A stretch of DNA of 64,000 nt, taken from the NCBI RefSeq assembly GCF_000695255.1, contig NZ_JMIB01000021.1:62001-126000 (forward strand), written 5' to 3'. The notes under the pieces are model-generated. The model ran no database searches. It was not told where the DNA came from and saw only the letters and a program-made list of their open reading frames with translations. Position numbers and translations under genes: made by a program. The stretch's first letter is position 1. Every line of letters starts with the position of its first letter. The stretch comes from Photobacterium galatheae (GTDB lineage Bacteria; Pseudomonadota; Gammaproteobacteria; Enterobacterales; Vibrionaceae). Positions 19,376 to 28,113 of the stretch are shown here, piece by piece.

Positions 19376-19401
19376 AAAAGCCACTCAAATCGAGTGGCTT
19401 T
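19376..19401 (-). terminator. Rho-independent terminator of the rhlE-like gene
   Basis: The stem AAAGCCACT / AGTGGCTTT is followed on the minus strand by a T stretch. It lies downstream of the helicase stop, beyond a 7-bp repeat array. Confidence 0.8.
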
Positions 19402-19410
19402 CTTCTTTCA

Positions 19411-19445
19411 GGTTTCAGGTTGCAGGTTGCAGGTTTCAGGTTTCA
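19411..19445. repeat. 7-bp tandem repeat, five units
   Basis: Units GGTTTCA, GGTTGCA, GGTTGCA, GGTTTCA and GGTTTCA run without gaps between the helicase stop and its terminator, inside the 3' untranslated region. The mixed units suggest an old or slipping array. Confidence 0.85.
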
Positions 19446-19463
19446 GCGTCACCGAAGCTCTGC

Positions 19464-20723
19464 TTAACGTCTTGTTGAGCGCTTGCCCCGGCCCTGATGG
19501 ACTTTGAGCTGCTTCTTCATGCGGCGTTTATCCGCCGAGCGTCCTTTCGGTGCATGTTCGGGGGGTGCAATCGATGGATCCGGTTCATAGCCGGCCAGCC
19601 ATTCCTGAGGCAAGCGGGTATCCAGCAAATTTTCAATGGCTTTGAGCGCCCACTCTTCATCTAGACTTATCAGCGACACTGCCAGCCCTTCACTGCCTGC
19701 GCGTCCCGTCCGCCCAATGCGGTGCACGTAATCCTCGGCCTGAAATGGCAGATCGAAGTTCACCACATAAGACAACTGTTCAATATCCAGGCCACGTGCT
19801 GCAACATCAGTCGCAATTAACGCGCGGATCTGGCCTGACTTGAAATCATCTAAAGCCCGCTGTCTGGCACCCTGACTTTTATCCCCATTGATCGATGCCG
19901 CCTTGATACCATCCAGTTTCAATTCTTTGACCAATGCATCAGAACCTTGTTTGGTTTTGGTAAACACCAGCACCTGATCCCAGTTCCGGGAACCAATCAG
20001 ATAAGCGAGCAACTCAGCTTTACGATGTTTATCAACCGGATAAACAATTTGTTTGACGGTTTCTGCGGTGGTGTTCGCTGGTGTGACTTCAATGACTTCA
20101 GGTTCTTTCATCATTCTGTAAGCCAGATCTTTCACGGCTTTCGAGAACGTCGCAGAAAACAGCAGCGTCTGACGCGGTGCTTTCATGCGTTTCAGAATCC
20201 GCTGAATCTCTTCCTTGAAGCCCATGTCCAGCATTCGATCGGCTTCATCAAACACCAGATAGCACACCTGGCTGAGATCAAGGTTGCCCACATGCGCATG
20301 ATCCAGCAACCGTCCCGGCGTGGCAACCACGATGTCTGGTCTTGCTTTCAGGGCTTTGGTCTGCACACTCATACTGGTGCCGCCATAGACAGCCACTGAC
20401 GTCAGCGATAGCCCATCTGCGTAAGCAGCCAGATTATCCTGCACCTGTTGTGCCAGTTCCCGGGTCGGCGTCAGAATTAAGGCGCGGACAGGTGCGGCAT
20501 GGCTTTCCCCCTGAGATATCTCAGGTTGTTCCAGCATTTTTTGCAGCAGAGGCAAACCATAAGCAGCTGTTTTCCCTGTCCCGGTCTGCGCTGCTGCCAG
20601 CACATCCTTGCCGGCAAGGACTGCCGGAATCGCCCGTTGCTGCACCGGCGTCGGCTCAGTGAACCCTTGCTGAGTAATTGCAGATAAAATTTCGGCCTGA
20701 AGCCCTAACCCGGAAAACGCCAT
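19464..20723 (-). CDS. rhlE: DEAD-box RNA helicase, RhlE-like
   Basis: 419 residues with every DEAD-box motif: the Q motif (GFTEPTPVQQRAI), AQTGTGKT, PTRELA, DEAD in VFDEADRMLDMGF, SAT in LFSATFS, and HRIGRTGR. The C-terminal tail (about 385-419) is very basic (KGRSADKRRMKKQLK), as in RhlE-type helicases, and likely aids RNA binding. RhlE proteins act in ribosome assembly and RNA turnover. The ATG at 20723 after GGGCGG is preferred to the frame start at 20774, because the upstream codons lie in a hairpin and promoter-like region. Confidence 0.9.
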   Translation of the reverse strand: MAFSGLGLQAEILSAITQQGFTEPTPVQQRAIPAVLAGKDVLAAAQTGTGKTAAYGLPLLQKMLEQPEISQGESHAAPVRALILTPTRELAQQVQDNLAAYADGLSLTSVAVYGGTSMSVQTKALKARPDIVVATPGRLLDHAHVGNLDLSQVCYLVFDEADRMLDMGFKEEIQRILKRMKAPRQTLLFSATFSKAVKDLAYRMMKEPEVIEVTPANTTAETVKQIVYPVDKHRKAELLAYLIGSRNWDQVLVFTKTKQGSDALVKELKLDGIKAASINGDKSQGARQRALDDFKSGQIRALIATDVAARGLDIEQLSYVVNFDLPFQAEDYVHRIGRTGRAGSEGLAVSLISLDEEWALKAIENLLDTRLPQEWLAGYEPDPSIAPPEHAPKGRSADKRRMKKQLKVHQGRGKRSTRR

Positions 20724-20742
20724 TTCGCCGCCCTGAATACGA

Positions 20743-20768
20743 AAAAGCAGGGATTTTATCCCTGCTTT
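20743..20768 (-). promoter_or_regulatory. Hairpin just upstream of the rhlE-like gene, overlapping a possible promoter
   Basis: The stem AAAGCAGGGAT / ATCCCTGCTTT followed by T on the minus strand ends 19 bases before the helicase ATG. The minus strand also reads TTGGCA, 18 bases, TAAAAT, with the TAAAAT in the hairpin loop. It may be a second nagK terminator, an attenuator, or a promoter inside a palindrome. Confidence 0.5.
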
Positions 20769-20786
20769 GTTCAACTTGCCAATAAA

Positions 20787-20808
20787 AAAGCACCTGCCCG
20801 GGTGCTTT
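20787..20808 (-). terminator. Rho-independent terminator of nagK
   Basis: The stem AAAGCACC / GGTGCTTT is followed by a T run on the minus strand, about 20 bases after the nagK stop. Confidence 0.85.
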
Positions 20809-20826
20809 CAAACGATTCAGACAGAA

Positions 20827-21741
20827 TCAGGCTGTTTCAATATTCAGGAAGGCTGCGCCGCGAACACCACCCGCATCGCCATGTTTGGCTTTGATGATTT
20901 TCGGTACACGTGCCACAGACAACAGATGTTTTGGCAAACGCTTCGGCAAGGCTTCATACAAGTAATCGAAATTCGACAAACCACCGCCCAGCACAACCAC
21001 GTGCGGGTCAAGACCAGTCAGCAAGCCACCCAGACAAATCGCCAGCAGCTCAACAAACCGCTCCACGTGTTCAACGGCTTTCGCTTCTCCTTGGTGGAAA
21101 TGCTGAATGATCTCAATTGCCGGCACTTTTTCGCCATAGTAATGGCTGTATAACTGCTCAAAGCCACGGCCTGACAGGTAGTTATCAATACAACCTTTGT
21201 TATCGCAACCACAGGTGAACAGCGGTGCTTTTTCGCCCAGATGGAACCAGGCATCGATTGGCAGACGAGTATGACCCAGTTCACCGGCCACATGGTTTTT
21301 CCCGGAGAATACTTTGCCGTTGAACACCAGACCACCGCCGAATCCTGTACCCAGAATCAGACCCAGTACGGATGGCTCATCACGTAACGCTTCATCCCAG
21401 GCTTCAGACAAAGCAAAGCAGTTGGCGTCGTTATCAATACTGACACTTCGGCCAAGACGGCTTTCCAAATCCCGACGCAGATGACGACCTTTGGCAGCAG
21501 GAATATTTGACGTCAGTACCGTACCATCTTCCGCATCTTCCATGCCGGGAATACCAATACCAACGTGTCCTTCACAACCAAAGGTTTGATCGGCTTTTTT
21601 AATCAGTGCCACCAGCGTATCAATTAACGCTTCGTAATCATCGCCGGGTGTCGCAACGCGTTCCGTTGCAACACGTTCCAATTGTTCGTTAAAAGCACCA
21701 AATTCAATTTTGGTTCCTCCAACATCGAAGCCGTAATACAT
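20827..21741 (-). CDS. nagK: N-acetyl-D-glucosamine kinase (ROK family)
   Basis: 304 residues; E. coli NagK has 303. It phosphorylates GlcNAc at carbon 6 with ATP, a salvage step in amino-sugar and cell-wall recycling. Visible marks are the N-terminal phosphate loop [12 protein letters not shown], the catalytic Asp in [10 protein letters not shown], the ROK sugar-binding GELGHTRLP, and the zinc site CGCDNKGC. The ATG at 21741 has GGAGA seven bases upstream, while the frame's first ATG at 21753 has none. No other nag gene is nearby. Confidence 0.93.
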   Translation of the reverse strand: MYYGFDVGGTKIEFGAFNEQLERVATERVATPGDDYEALIDTLVALIKKADQTFGCEGHVGIGIPGMEDAEDGTVLTSNIPAAKGRHLRRDLESRLGRSVSIDNDANCFALSEAWDEALRDEPSVLGLILGTGFGGGLVFNGKVFSGKNHVAGELGHTRLPIDAWFHLGEKAPLFTCGCDNKGCIDNYLSGRGFEQLYSHYYGEKVPAIEIIQHFHQGEAKAVEHVERFVELLAICLGGLLTGLDPHVVVLGGGLSNFDYLYEALPKRLPKHLLSVARVPKIIKAKHGDAGGVRGAAFLNIETA

Positions 21742-21884
21742 CGTTGTCTCCATTATTTTACGCTGTGAAAATTATCCATACATCCGGGTCTACAGACTGT
21801 GATACAAGCCGTATTTAGTAACCTATCAATCATTGTCAGAGCACATTTAATGAAAGTAAGTGATGCAAGCAGAGACAAAAATGG

Positions 21885-22613
21885 CTACACCGCCACTTCC
21901 AGCTGAAATTCCTGCTGTAACCGCTGGATTGCTGAATTCTCGGGTAATGGGCGATTCAGCTTACCTGCCAGATAACTTTCCCGAAATACATCAAACCAGA
22001 GGTCCAGAATTCTGGCATTCTCCTGCTCACCCAAAACGTCCACGATGCGGGCAGCGACCTCGGCAGTCCCCAACTGATTGTCTTTCACCGCTTCCCGAAC
22101 CTGATAGCGGGACCGAGACGCCGGCGTAATGGACAGCATAGGAAAATGATTGAGATACGGACTTTTTCGGAACATCTTCTTGGCTTCCGCCCAGCTCCCA
22201 TCTAACAGAATGAACAAAGGACGTTTTCCTGGTGCCAGCGTCACTTTCTCAGCCACACGCTCAGGTTCACCATACTCTGCCGGAAAAATGACGTAAGGCT
22301 GCCATTGCGGATCAGCAAGAACCTCAAGCATGGCCGGATCAGGCTCAGTACGGGACCAGATATAGGCAAAAGTATCGGGAAACAAATCGGCAATCAAACG
22401 GCCTGTGTTACTGGGCTTGAGCACTTCATCATCATACATAATCAACATGAAGGCAGCTGCTGATTCAAGCTGTGGTTTGAGCTCGCAAATACAAAGATGC
22501 TCTCGAAGCATACAGAACTTACAGCGTGCGACCTTACCACCCCGGGCCAGAAACGGACGGGTCGAACGCGCGAGACGGGCGTCGTAAAGGCGATGAACAG
22601 CGTGTATACGCAT
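21885..22613 (-). CDS. tapT: DTW-domain tRNA-uridine aminocarboxypropyltransferase (TapT-like)
   Basis: 242 residues. The zinc-binding cluster CKFCMLREHLCIC and the signature LDGSWAEAKKMFRKS (a D-x-S-W form of the DTW motif) place it with E. coli YfiP/TapT, which puts the acp3 group on U47 of tRNAs using SAM. Length matches. It is co-directional with the chemoreceptor gene upstream, but that gene's terminator separates them. Confidence 0.85.
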   Translation of the reverse strand: MRIHAVHRLYDARLARSTRPFLARGGKVARCKFCMLREHLCICELKPQLESAAAFMLIMYDDEVLKPSNTGRLIADLFPDTFAYIWSRTEPDPAMLEVLADPQWQPYVIFPAEYGEPERVAEKVTLAPGKRPLFILLDGSWAEAKKMFRKSPYLNHFPMLSITPASRSRYQVREAVKDNQLGTAEVAARIVDVLGEQENARILDLWFDVFRESYLAGKLNRPLPENSAIQRLQQEFQLEVAV

Positions 22614-22636
22614 AGCAGGATTATCCGGAATTAAAA

Positions 22637-22659
22637 AACGCCAGCATTCTACTGGCGTT
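22637..22659 (-). terminator. Rho-independent terminator of the chemoreceptor gene
   Basis: The stem AACGCCAG / CTGGCGTT is followed on the minus strand by six T. Confidence 0.85.
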
Positions 22660-22692
22660 GCTTATCCGGTGACAAGGCACTCAGGAAGGTTT

Positions 22693-24759
22693 CTACGATT
22701 GATTTTCCAGAACCTGATAACGCTTGAGCATTTGTCGTTGCTCACGGGCGATTTCGGCGACTTTTCCTGCTTCTTCAACCAGTGTCGATAATTGCTGGTT
22801 GTTCAGATTTGCCTGAGCCGCAACAGCCTCGACACTGCGGCCGACCTCAACAGAGGCATTTTCCTGTTGCTGCGTTGCTGCAGAAATGGTGATGACTTTA
22901 TCCGTGATTCGGGCAATCGCCCCCTGAATACTGTGAATCGCAGACTCGACTTCCCCACTCAATGTAATTGACGCAGTCATTTCACTGCGGCTTTCCTGCA
23001 TGGCTGTGTTCGCATCCCGGGCTGCCCGATGCAACTCTTCAATCGTCTGACGAATCGATTCAGTCTGCTGGCTCGTCTGGCTGGCCAGTTTGCGCACTTC
23101 ATCAGCCACCACAGCAAAACCACGCCCCTGATCACCGGCTCTGGCCGCTTCAATTGCAGCATTCAACGCTAAAAGATTGGTGTTGTTTGCAATCGCACTA
23201 ATCAATTCAACCACCTCCGTGATTTTATTGACGTGTTCATCCAGCGAGGTCATACAGGCTTCATTACGCGCAAACTGCGCATCCAGCGCCTGCAAACGGT
23301 CGGTACTCCGGCCGATAATCACCACACCTTCTTGTGCCAGCGAATTTGCCGCTTCCGCCTCTGCTTCCGACTCTGTCGTACTGAGCGCGATTTCCTTAAT
23401 AGACGCTTCAAGTTCAGTGATAGCCGCAGCAATCGCACTCAACTGATCACTCTGTTGCGTCAGGGCCTGACGTGACTGAGCCGATGCAGTTTGGCTGCGT
23501 TCCGCCGCTTGCATCAGGGTCTGGCTGTTATTGTTTAACTGGGACATCGCGTGGCTGTTCGTCCGGTTTGACTGATTCAGCAAACAGGCTAATTCCGCAA
23601 ATTCACGCGGGGCATTCTCATCCGCGATGGCTGTCAGATCTCCTTGGCTGTTCGCTTTCACCACATCATCCAACCGTTGCAATGAGCGATGCACGGTTTT
23701 ACTGACCCAAACACCACTGGTGATGGCAATCAGCAAACCCGCAGCACTCAGGATCACAAAGATGAACTTAGCATTCTCTCCGGCGGTCAGAACGCCTTGC
23801 TCGCTTTGCTGCATCATCTGCCAGGCCCCATCTTCCAGCCTTTCAAGCTGTTGCATGATTCGGCTGACCTGAGCTTTCGCCTGACTGGCTTTTTGCGACT
23901 GTTCCTCAATGAGCATGAGCGTTTTCAGTTTCAGCGCAACTAGACCTTGCTCAGTACCTTGGCCTTGTTCAGAGAAGAGCCCCTGCACCATCTCAAATGG
24001 CACCGTTAAACTGGCATATTCTGCCAGCTCAGGATTCACATTGTTAAGCTCTTTCCACGCAAACTGCATACCGGACAAATTGGTTCGCTTCAGATCTTTC
24101 GCGAGGTTTTCCGCTTTCGTCAGATCATTCTCAAAAAGCAAGGCAACCATATTGGTTCCCATTTCCTGCGAATGATTAATGAAATTCGTCACATGGCCCA
24201 TCGCCACGGGATCACTGGCATACAACCCAATACTAATCCGGCTCATTTCAGAGCGGACTGAAGTGATCGCGTAGTTCATGATGGCTTTGTCAGACTCTAA
24301 TTTCGTCTGGTTGGTAAGAATTTGCTGCTGGGTCTGATAGACAACATCGATCGATTGATGAAATGTCGCCAGATCCTGTCTGAAATCTGTGACATTTTCT
24401 GACAACCACCCGATGTTATTTTCTGTTGCCAGTCTTTCCAGCTTGGCCACTGCGTCTTCAACCCCCTGCTCATGGGCCGTTAACGATGTCAGCGCGGTGT
24501 CCAGGTTTTCGATAGAAGAACTGTTGATCAATTCCGAAAAGCTTTGTGCTGAATTGAGCGAGCCTTTCACCATTTCTGCATTCAGTGTAACAACAGGTAA
24601 CGCCTGCTGGCTGAGCAAGCCAAATTGTGATGAAACGCGATGAAGCCCCTGATTACCAAAAAATGACAGTAATCCGCCAATCGTCACCAAAAGCAGAAAA
24701 ACTGACTGTATTAAAAACACCACAGACAGCCTTGTCTGATGGGAGCGCTTTTTTGTCAT
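22693..24759 (-). CDS. Methyl-accepting chemotaxis protein
   Basis: 688 residues. A first membrane segment (about 13-33) and a second (about 330-350) enclose a roughly 295-residue, helix-rich, glutamine-rich periplasmic domain, long enough for a helical-bundle sensor. A HAMP segment ([20 protein letters not shown]) follows, then the cytoplasmic signalling coiled coil. Its tip [20 protein letters not shown] and [10 protein letters not shown] are the CheA/CheW-contact sequences of all MCPs. No C-terminal CheR/CheB pentapeptide is obvious. The ligand is unknown. The gene is monocistronic with its own terminator. Confidence 0.93.
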   Translation of the reverse strand: MTKKRSHQTRLSVVFLIQSVFLLLVTIGGLLSFFGNQGLHRVSSQFGLLSQQALPVVTLNAEMVKGSLNSAQSFSELINSSSIENLDTALTSLTAHEQGVEDAVAKLERLATENNIGWLSENVTDFRQDLATFHQSIDVVYQTQQQILTNQTKLESDKAIMNYAITSVRSEMSRISIGLYASDPVAMGHVTNFINHSQEMGTNMVALLFENDLTKAENLAKDLKRTNLSGMQFAWKELNNVNPELAEYASLTVPFEMVQGLFSEQGQGTEQGLVALKLKTLMLIEEQSQKASQAKAQVSRIMQQLERLEDGAWQMMQQSEQGVLTAGENAKFIFVILSAAGLLIAITSGVWVSKTVHRSLQRLDDVVKANSQGDLTAIADENAPREFAELACLLNQSNRTNSHAMSQLNNNSQTLMQAAERSQTASAQSRQALTQQSDQLSAIAAAITELEASIKEIALSTTESEAEAEAANSLAQEGVVIIGRSTDRLQALDAQFARNEACMTSLDEHVNKITEVVELISAIANNTNLLALNAAIEAARAGDQGRGFAVVADEVRKLASQTSQQTESIRQTIEELHRAARDANTAMQESRSEMTASITLSGEVESAIHSIQGAIARITDKVITISAATQQQENASVEVGRSVEAVAAQANLNNQQLSTLVEEAGKVAEIAREQRQMLKRYQVLENQS

Positions 24760-24947
24760 GATGAACCTTTGTCAACGTCAGAATTGCTGACCTTTCAGCC
24801 CCTGTGAAACGCACTGCGCGGGTCAGGCAATTGTGATCATATTCTCATTTATTCCCGCCGTTAAAATACGCAGGGAATATGACAAAATCATGTCAATTGA
24901 CAAAAAAGTACAATAAGAACTGAGCGTTAGATCGTTGTTCTAACAGA

Positions 24948-24972
24948 AAAAAGCAGCACTCGGCTGCTTTTT
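24948..24972 (-). terminator. Rho-independent terminator of the DUF3802 gene
   Basis: The stem AAAAAGCAGC / GCTGCTTTTT with a 5-base loop is suited to both strands. It is about 30 bases after the DUF3802 stop. Confidence 0.85.
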
Positions 24973-25002
24973 CTCGGGCTTTTACAGATAGAGGAAGGTG
25001 GG

Positions 25003-25374
25003 TCAGACCATCGAGGTCTGTTCACTGATCACACTGTCAAACAGGTTTTTTACCAAACTAATATAGTCTTCCAGGAACGCAATCTGCTCAATGCCCGGGT
25101 GTTTCAGCCATAAGCCACCCAGAATTTCTGACATGTCTTCCAGCACGGCATCCGCTTCCTGCATCATTTTGAACCGAAAATCTGGTTTCAGATCCGGGTT
25201 CTGGCCAAAAACTGCCATGAGGTTGGTCGCGATCAGATCCGTGACAACATTTTCTACGGTTTCTTCACACGTATCTGTACCTGACGCTTCAAACACACTC
25301 AGGTGCTCCGTGAAGTACTCGATTAACGCATGATAACCTTCAGACTCAACAACCATATGCTTTGCTTTGTTCAT
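25003..25374 (-). CDS. DUF3802 family protein
   Basis: 123 residues, acidic, helical, no membrane segment. The segments VVESEGYHALIEYFTEHL, then VVTDLIATNLMAVFGQNP, then DYISLVKNLFDSVI match DUF3802, a family restricted as far as I know to Vibrionaceae and relatives and of unknown function. The start at 25374 has GGGGTAG upstream; a second ATG six codons in is possible. Confidence 0.82.
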   Translation of the reverse strand: MNKAKHMVVESEGYHALIEYFTEHLSVFEASGTDTCEETVENVVTDLIATNLMAVFGQNPDLKPDFRFKMMQEADAVLEDMSEILGGLWLKHPGIEQIAFLEDYISLVKNLFDSVISEQTSMV

Positions 25375-25646
25375 CCAACACTACCCCGGATCATAGTGTC
25401 TCTTCTCCATTTTTCAAGCCTGCTGATGTCAACTGTGCACAAGTTAACTATTTTATTTATCAGTAAGAAAAGCCTAATTTAGCTGTCACACAAAACTTCA
25501 ACAGAACTTGTCATTTTCCACCTAAATCGCCAAATCTTTGACACCTGAAATTCCACTTTATTGGCCCATCAAGCTGGATGACGCAACCGGGTCCCTTGAG
25601 ATACAATCCCCTCCTCAAAATCAGAACCACAGAGATGTACGACACA

Positions 25647-26006
25647 ATGAAAATGATTCGTTGGATTCTGGGCCGGGTGATCCTTTTGCTCAATGCCCTC
25701 TTTTCCCCAAAAGCCATAAAAAGAGCCGAGGCAGAACAACAGACTGTCGATCAGGCAATGAAACAGCTTCACCTGTATCAGTTCGATGCCTGCCCGTTTT
25801 GCGTTAAGGTTCGCCGTCAAGCAAAACGCCTGGCCCTACCTCTGCAAACGCGCGATGCCAAACAACCTGAATTTGAGCAAGAACTGATCAATGGTGGGGG
25901 GCGACGTAAAGTGCCATGCCTGCGAATTGAGAAGGAAGATGGCCAAATTGAATGGATGTATGAATCGAACGATATTATCCGTTATCTGGAACAACGCTTC
26001 GCCTGA
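25647..26006 (+). CDS. Membrane-anchored glutaredoxin-like protein
   Basis: 119 residues. An N-terminal hydrophobic stretch (about 3-20, IRWILGRVILLLNALF) probably anchors it, followed by a glutaredoxin/GST-N fold with the redox motif DACPFCVKVRR near residue 53, the cis-proline region RRKVPCLRIE, and ESNDIIRYLEQRF at the end. It likely reduces disulfides or glutathionylated sites at the inner face of the membrane; partner unknown. The ATG at 25647 is placed just before the hydrophobic segment; the longer frame from 25578 lacks a binding site. Terminator follows at 26045. Confidence 0.85.
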   Translation: MKMIRWILGRVILLLNALFSPKAIKRAEAEQQTVDQAMKQLHLYQFDACPFCVKVRRQAKRLALPLQTRDAKQPEFEQELINGGGRRKVPCLRIEKEDGQIEWMYESNDIIRYLEQRFA

Positions 26007-26044
26007 ACCGATTCATCCCGGCTGCTGGCCTGTCTTTCCTACAT

Positions 26045-26073
26045 AAATCCCTTGATAAATAATCGAGGGATTT
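26045..26073 (+). terminator. Rho-independent terminator of the glutaredoxin-like gene
   Basis: The stem AAATCCCT / AGGGATTT is followed by a T-rich tail. Confidence 0.75.
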
Positions 26074-26096
26074 TTATTTAAAATCAGCCAATTAAT

Positions 26097-26225
26097 GTCA
26101 TTCCCGCGCAGGCGGGAATCCACTGGGCGCAAGATGAAAGTAATCTGCCAGAATCATTTTTCACCTCATTTTCCGCGTCGTTCTTCCTCAAAAGTCACTG
26201 GATCCCCGCCTTCGCGGGGATGACA
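26097..26225. repeat. Pair of inverted REP-like elements
   Basis: GTCATTCCCGCGCAGGCGGG starts the left unit and GATCCCCGCCTTCGCGGGGA lies in the right unit. They are imperfect reverse complements of each other, each a palindrome by itself, about 70 bases apart. This family of TCATTCCCGC-type palindromes is widespread in gamma-proteobacterial intergenic regions. A third related unit lies at 50342-50369. Confidence 0.8.
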
Positions 26226-26290
26226 AAAGAAAATAGGATGACAGAAGAAAATGGGATGATAGAAAGAAGCGGGATGACAGAAGGGAGTGG
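26212..26290. repeat. Degenerate ~18-bp tandem array next to the REP-like element
   Basis: Four units begin with GGGATGACA or a close variant (GGATGACAGAAGAAAAT, GGGATGATAGAAAGAAGC, GGGATGACAGAAGGGAG). The unit starts with the terminal bases of the REP-like element, so the array may have grown from its end. Confidence 0.65.
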
Positions 26291-26476
26291 TTACACTCTC
26301 GCCAAGTTTCTTGCTCTTTCAGGTGGTCAAGAAACAGGTCAATGGTGGGATAAACTGCCACAGTTTTGACATCAATCTGATACGCCCCCGCCTCAACTTC
26401 AGTATTATTTCTTATACATTCAACCATTAGCCGTTTGCTACACTCAATTTGCAACGATGACTAGTTAGGAGTCCCC

Positions 26477-27610
26477 ATGCGATTACATCGTATCGCCTGC
26501 TTCTTCGCCCTTTTTCTGAGTTCTGTATTCACATCGCCAGCTTTCGCAGCACAGGATGAGAACGCAACTTCAGAAACTTCCTCTCAGGCTGTAAGCGATG
26601 ACAACGTCAAAAAAGGCATCAACGTCGGTGATGTTCTGACCGTAAAACTGGACGAAATCCTGCCAACACAACCCGTGCTGGCCTATGACAGAATATTTGC
26701 CAGTCTGGGACGCTATGAAGCCCGTCCGGCGCAACTCTTCGATGACCTTTGTCTGACCAATGGCGGACAAGGGATTCAAAGCTGGAATGATGATTCCAAA
26801 CCCACCGATCTGGAAAGCTATCACTGTAAAAAACCGCTGGGAAGTCAGGAAGAAGCCCTGCCGACTGTACTTGTTGCACCCGATGGTAAAACCCTGTACC
26901 TGCTGTCTGGTCATCATATCCTTTCAACCTTCTGGGATATGCCAAACGGGGGCACCAGTGTACCTGTCCTTGTGAAGGTGACTCATAATCTGGCCGGAGA
27001 TGATATTGATGAAGTCTGGGATGCCATGAAGCAAGCCGGGCAAATCTGGCTGTTTAATACACGTGGCGAGCAAATCAAACCGTCGGATCTTCCACAGTAC
27101 CTTGGCATGAAACAGTTAAAACATGATAAATATCTGTCGCTCGTGTTCTTCCTGCGAAATATTGCCTACAGTGACCCGGATAAGGACTATCCGACTGTGA
27201 ACCCACTGATCCGGCCGATGTCGATCCCTTACCTTCAGTATTACTGGGCACAGTACTTACAGAAAAAAATGAAGATTTCTCAGTTTGACCTCAATAATCC
27301 TGAATCTTATACCGAAGCTTTAAAGAAAGCGGCTGATATTATTGTAAATACACCGGCCGATGAAGAAATCGCCTCCTCAGGTAAAACGGCCAAAGCCCTG
27401 GGTAAATTTGATGAAGTGAATGCCAAAGTTCTGGATTCTCTGCTTTCCCGACCGTCGTCCAGTTGGGGATATGCCATGGCCTATCGTTTACGCGTCAAAG
27501 AAGAATCCACCCCAAAACGCGTGCTCGAAGAACGCAAAGCCAAAGAAGCTGCTGAAAAGGCAAAAAAGGAAAAAACCTCTGAGACACAAAAGAGTGCCCC
27601 CGCGAATTAA
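26477..27610 (+). CDS. Secreted ParB/Srx-like (ParBc_2) protein
   Basis: 377 residues with a clear signal peptide (about 1-25, ending SPAFA-AQ), so it is exported to the periplasm or beyond. The body carries a ParB-like nuclease fold of the ParBc_2 type: VGDVLTVKLDEILPTQP, YDRIFASLGRYEARP, and VLVAPDGKTLYLLSGHH with the conserved Gly-His-His. A lysine/alanine/glutamate-rich C-terminal tail (about 345-377) is probably a charged helix. ParBc_2 proteins are poorly characterised and an exported one cannot act in chromosome partition. AGGAG precedes the ATG. A terminator follows. Confidence 0.82.
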   Translation: MRLHRIACFFALFLSSVFTSPAFAAQDENATSETSSQAVSDDNVKKGINVGDVLTVKLDEILPTQPVLAYDRIFASLGRYEARPAQLFDDLCLTNGGQGIQSWNDDSKPTDLESYHCKKPLGSQEEALPTVLVAPDGKTLYLLSGHHILSTFWDMPNGGTSVPVLVKVTHNLAGDDIDEVWDAMKQAGQIWLFNTRGEQIKPSDLPQYLGMKQLKHDKYLSLVFFLRNIAYSDPDKDYPTVNPLIRPMSIPYLQYYWAQYLQKKMKISQFDLNNPESYTEALKKAADIIVNTPADEEIASSGKTAKALGKFDEVNAKVLDSLLSRPSSSWGYAMAYRLRVKEESTPKRVLEERKAKEAAEKAKKEKTSETQKSAPAN

Positions 27611-27628
27611 TCACATCTCATCAGGAAT

Positions 27629-27650
27629 GGCGAAGCACCTGCTTCGCCTT
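27629..27650 (+). terminator. Rho-independent terminator of the ParB-like gene
   Basis: The stem GGCGAAGC / GCTTCGCC has a 4-base loop and is followed by five T. Confidence 0.85.
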
Positions 27651-27652
27651 TT

Positions 27653-28024
27653 TCATTTATTGGACGTGATAAACAGCACGGTCATTAAGATCATGCCAAT
27701 CAGTACCGCAATGGATGCCAGTGCAAGTACAGGATCAATCACTTCCAGAGCAATAAAATTTCCGTATAAAAGAAAAAGACCCACCACAAGAACAAGAACA
27801 CCCACCTGATGGATCAAGAACTGAATTTTGGCTAATCTGCCGGAGCCATTCGTCAGCCATAATCGATGACACAAGCCGTAAATAAATGACACCACGAAAG
27901 CTGCAAGCATGATATGCGCATGAGTCACCATTTGGCCGTGATTCTTTGACGCCGCCATATAAATGCCAAGGCACATCCCAAGAATGGCATAGATCAACCC
28001 TGAAATCACAAATTTCCTGTCCAT
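27653..28024 (-). CDS. Small four-helix inner-membrane protein
   Basis: 123 residues with four predicted membrane segments (about 5-25, 35-55, 70-90, 97-117). The histidines in HGQMVTHAHIMLAAF and GLCHRLW recall the histidine pattern of heme-copper oxidase-like small membrane proteins, but I cannot assign a function. The ATG at 28024 has a GGAGGT site; the frame extends 8 codons further upstream without one. It is convergent with the ParB-like gene. Confidence 0.75.
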   Translation of the reverse strand: MDRKFVISGLIYAILGMCLGIYMAASKNHGQMVTHAHIMLAAFVVSFIYGLCHRLWLTNGSGRLAKIQFLIHQVGVLVLVVGLFLLYGNFIALEVIDPVLALASIAVLIGMILMTVLFITSNK

Positions 28025-28113
28025 CTGACCTCCGTTCATCCACAACAAGATTCACAACAAGATGTACTCAGAATTCAGATTCAGTTTAGATAAAAAAGCA
28101 GGCGTATGATGTT

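Larger units (their letters stand above)
26007..26476. other. Intergenic region with REP/MITE-like elements
   Basis: It contains the glutaredoxin terminator, two inverted GC-rich REP-like units, a decayed ~18-bp tandem array, and a doubtful 88-codon minus-strand frame (26188-26454) whose C-terminus is made only of repeat-derived residues (LLSS, SPRRRGSS). The N-terminal 55 residues of that frame are not recognisable. The parB-like promoter must lie near the right end. Confidence 0.6.

Noticed and set aside
26188..26454. 88-codon minus-strand frame before the ParB-like gene
   Set aside because: Its C-terminal third is translated REP-like and tandem repeat DNA; the first 55 residues are unrecognised and there is no good ribosome binding site. 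It might be a gene remnant.
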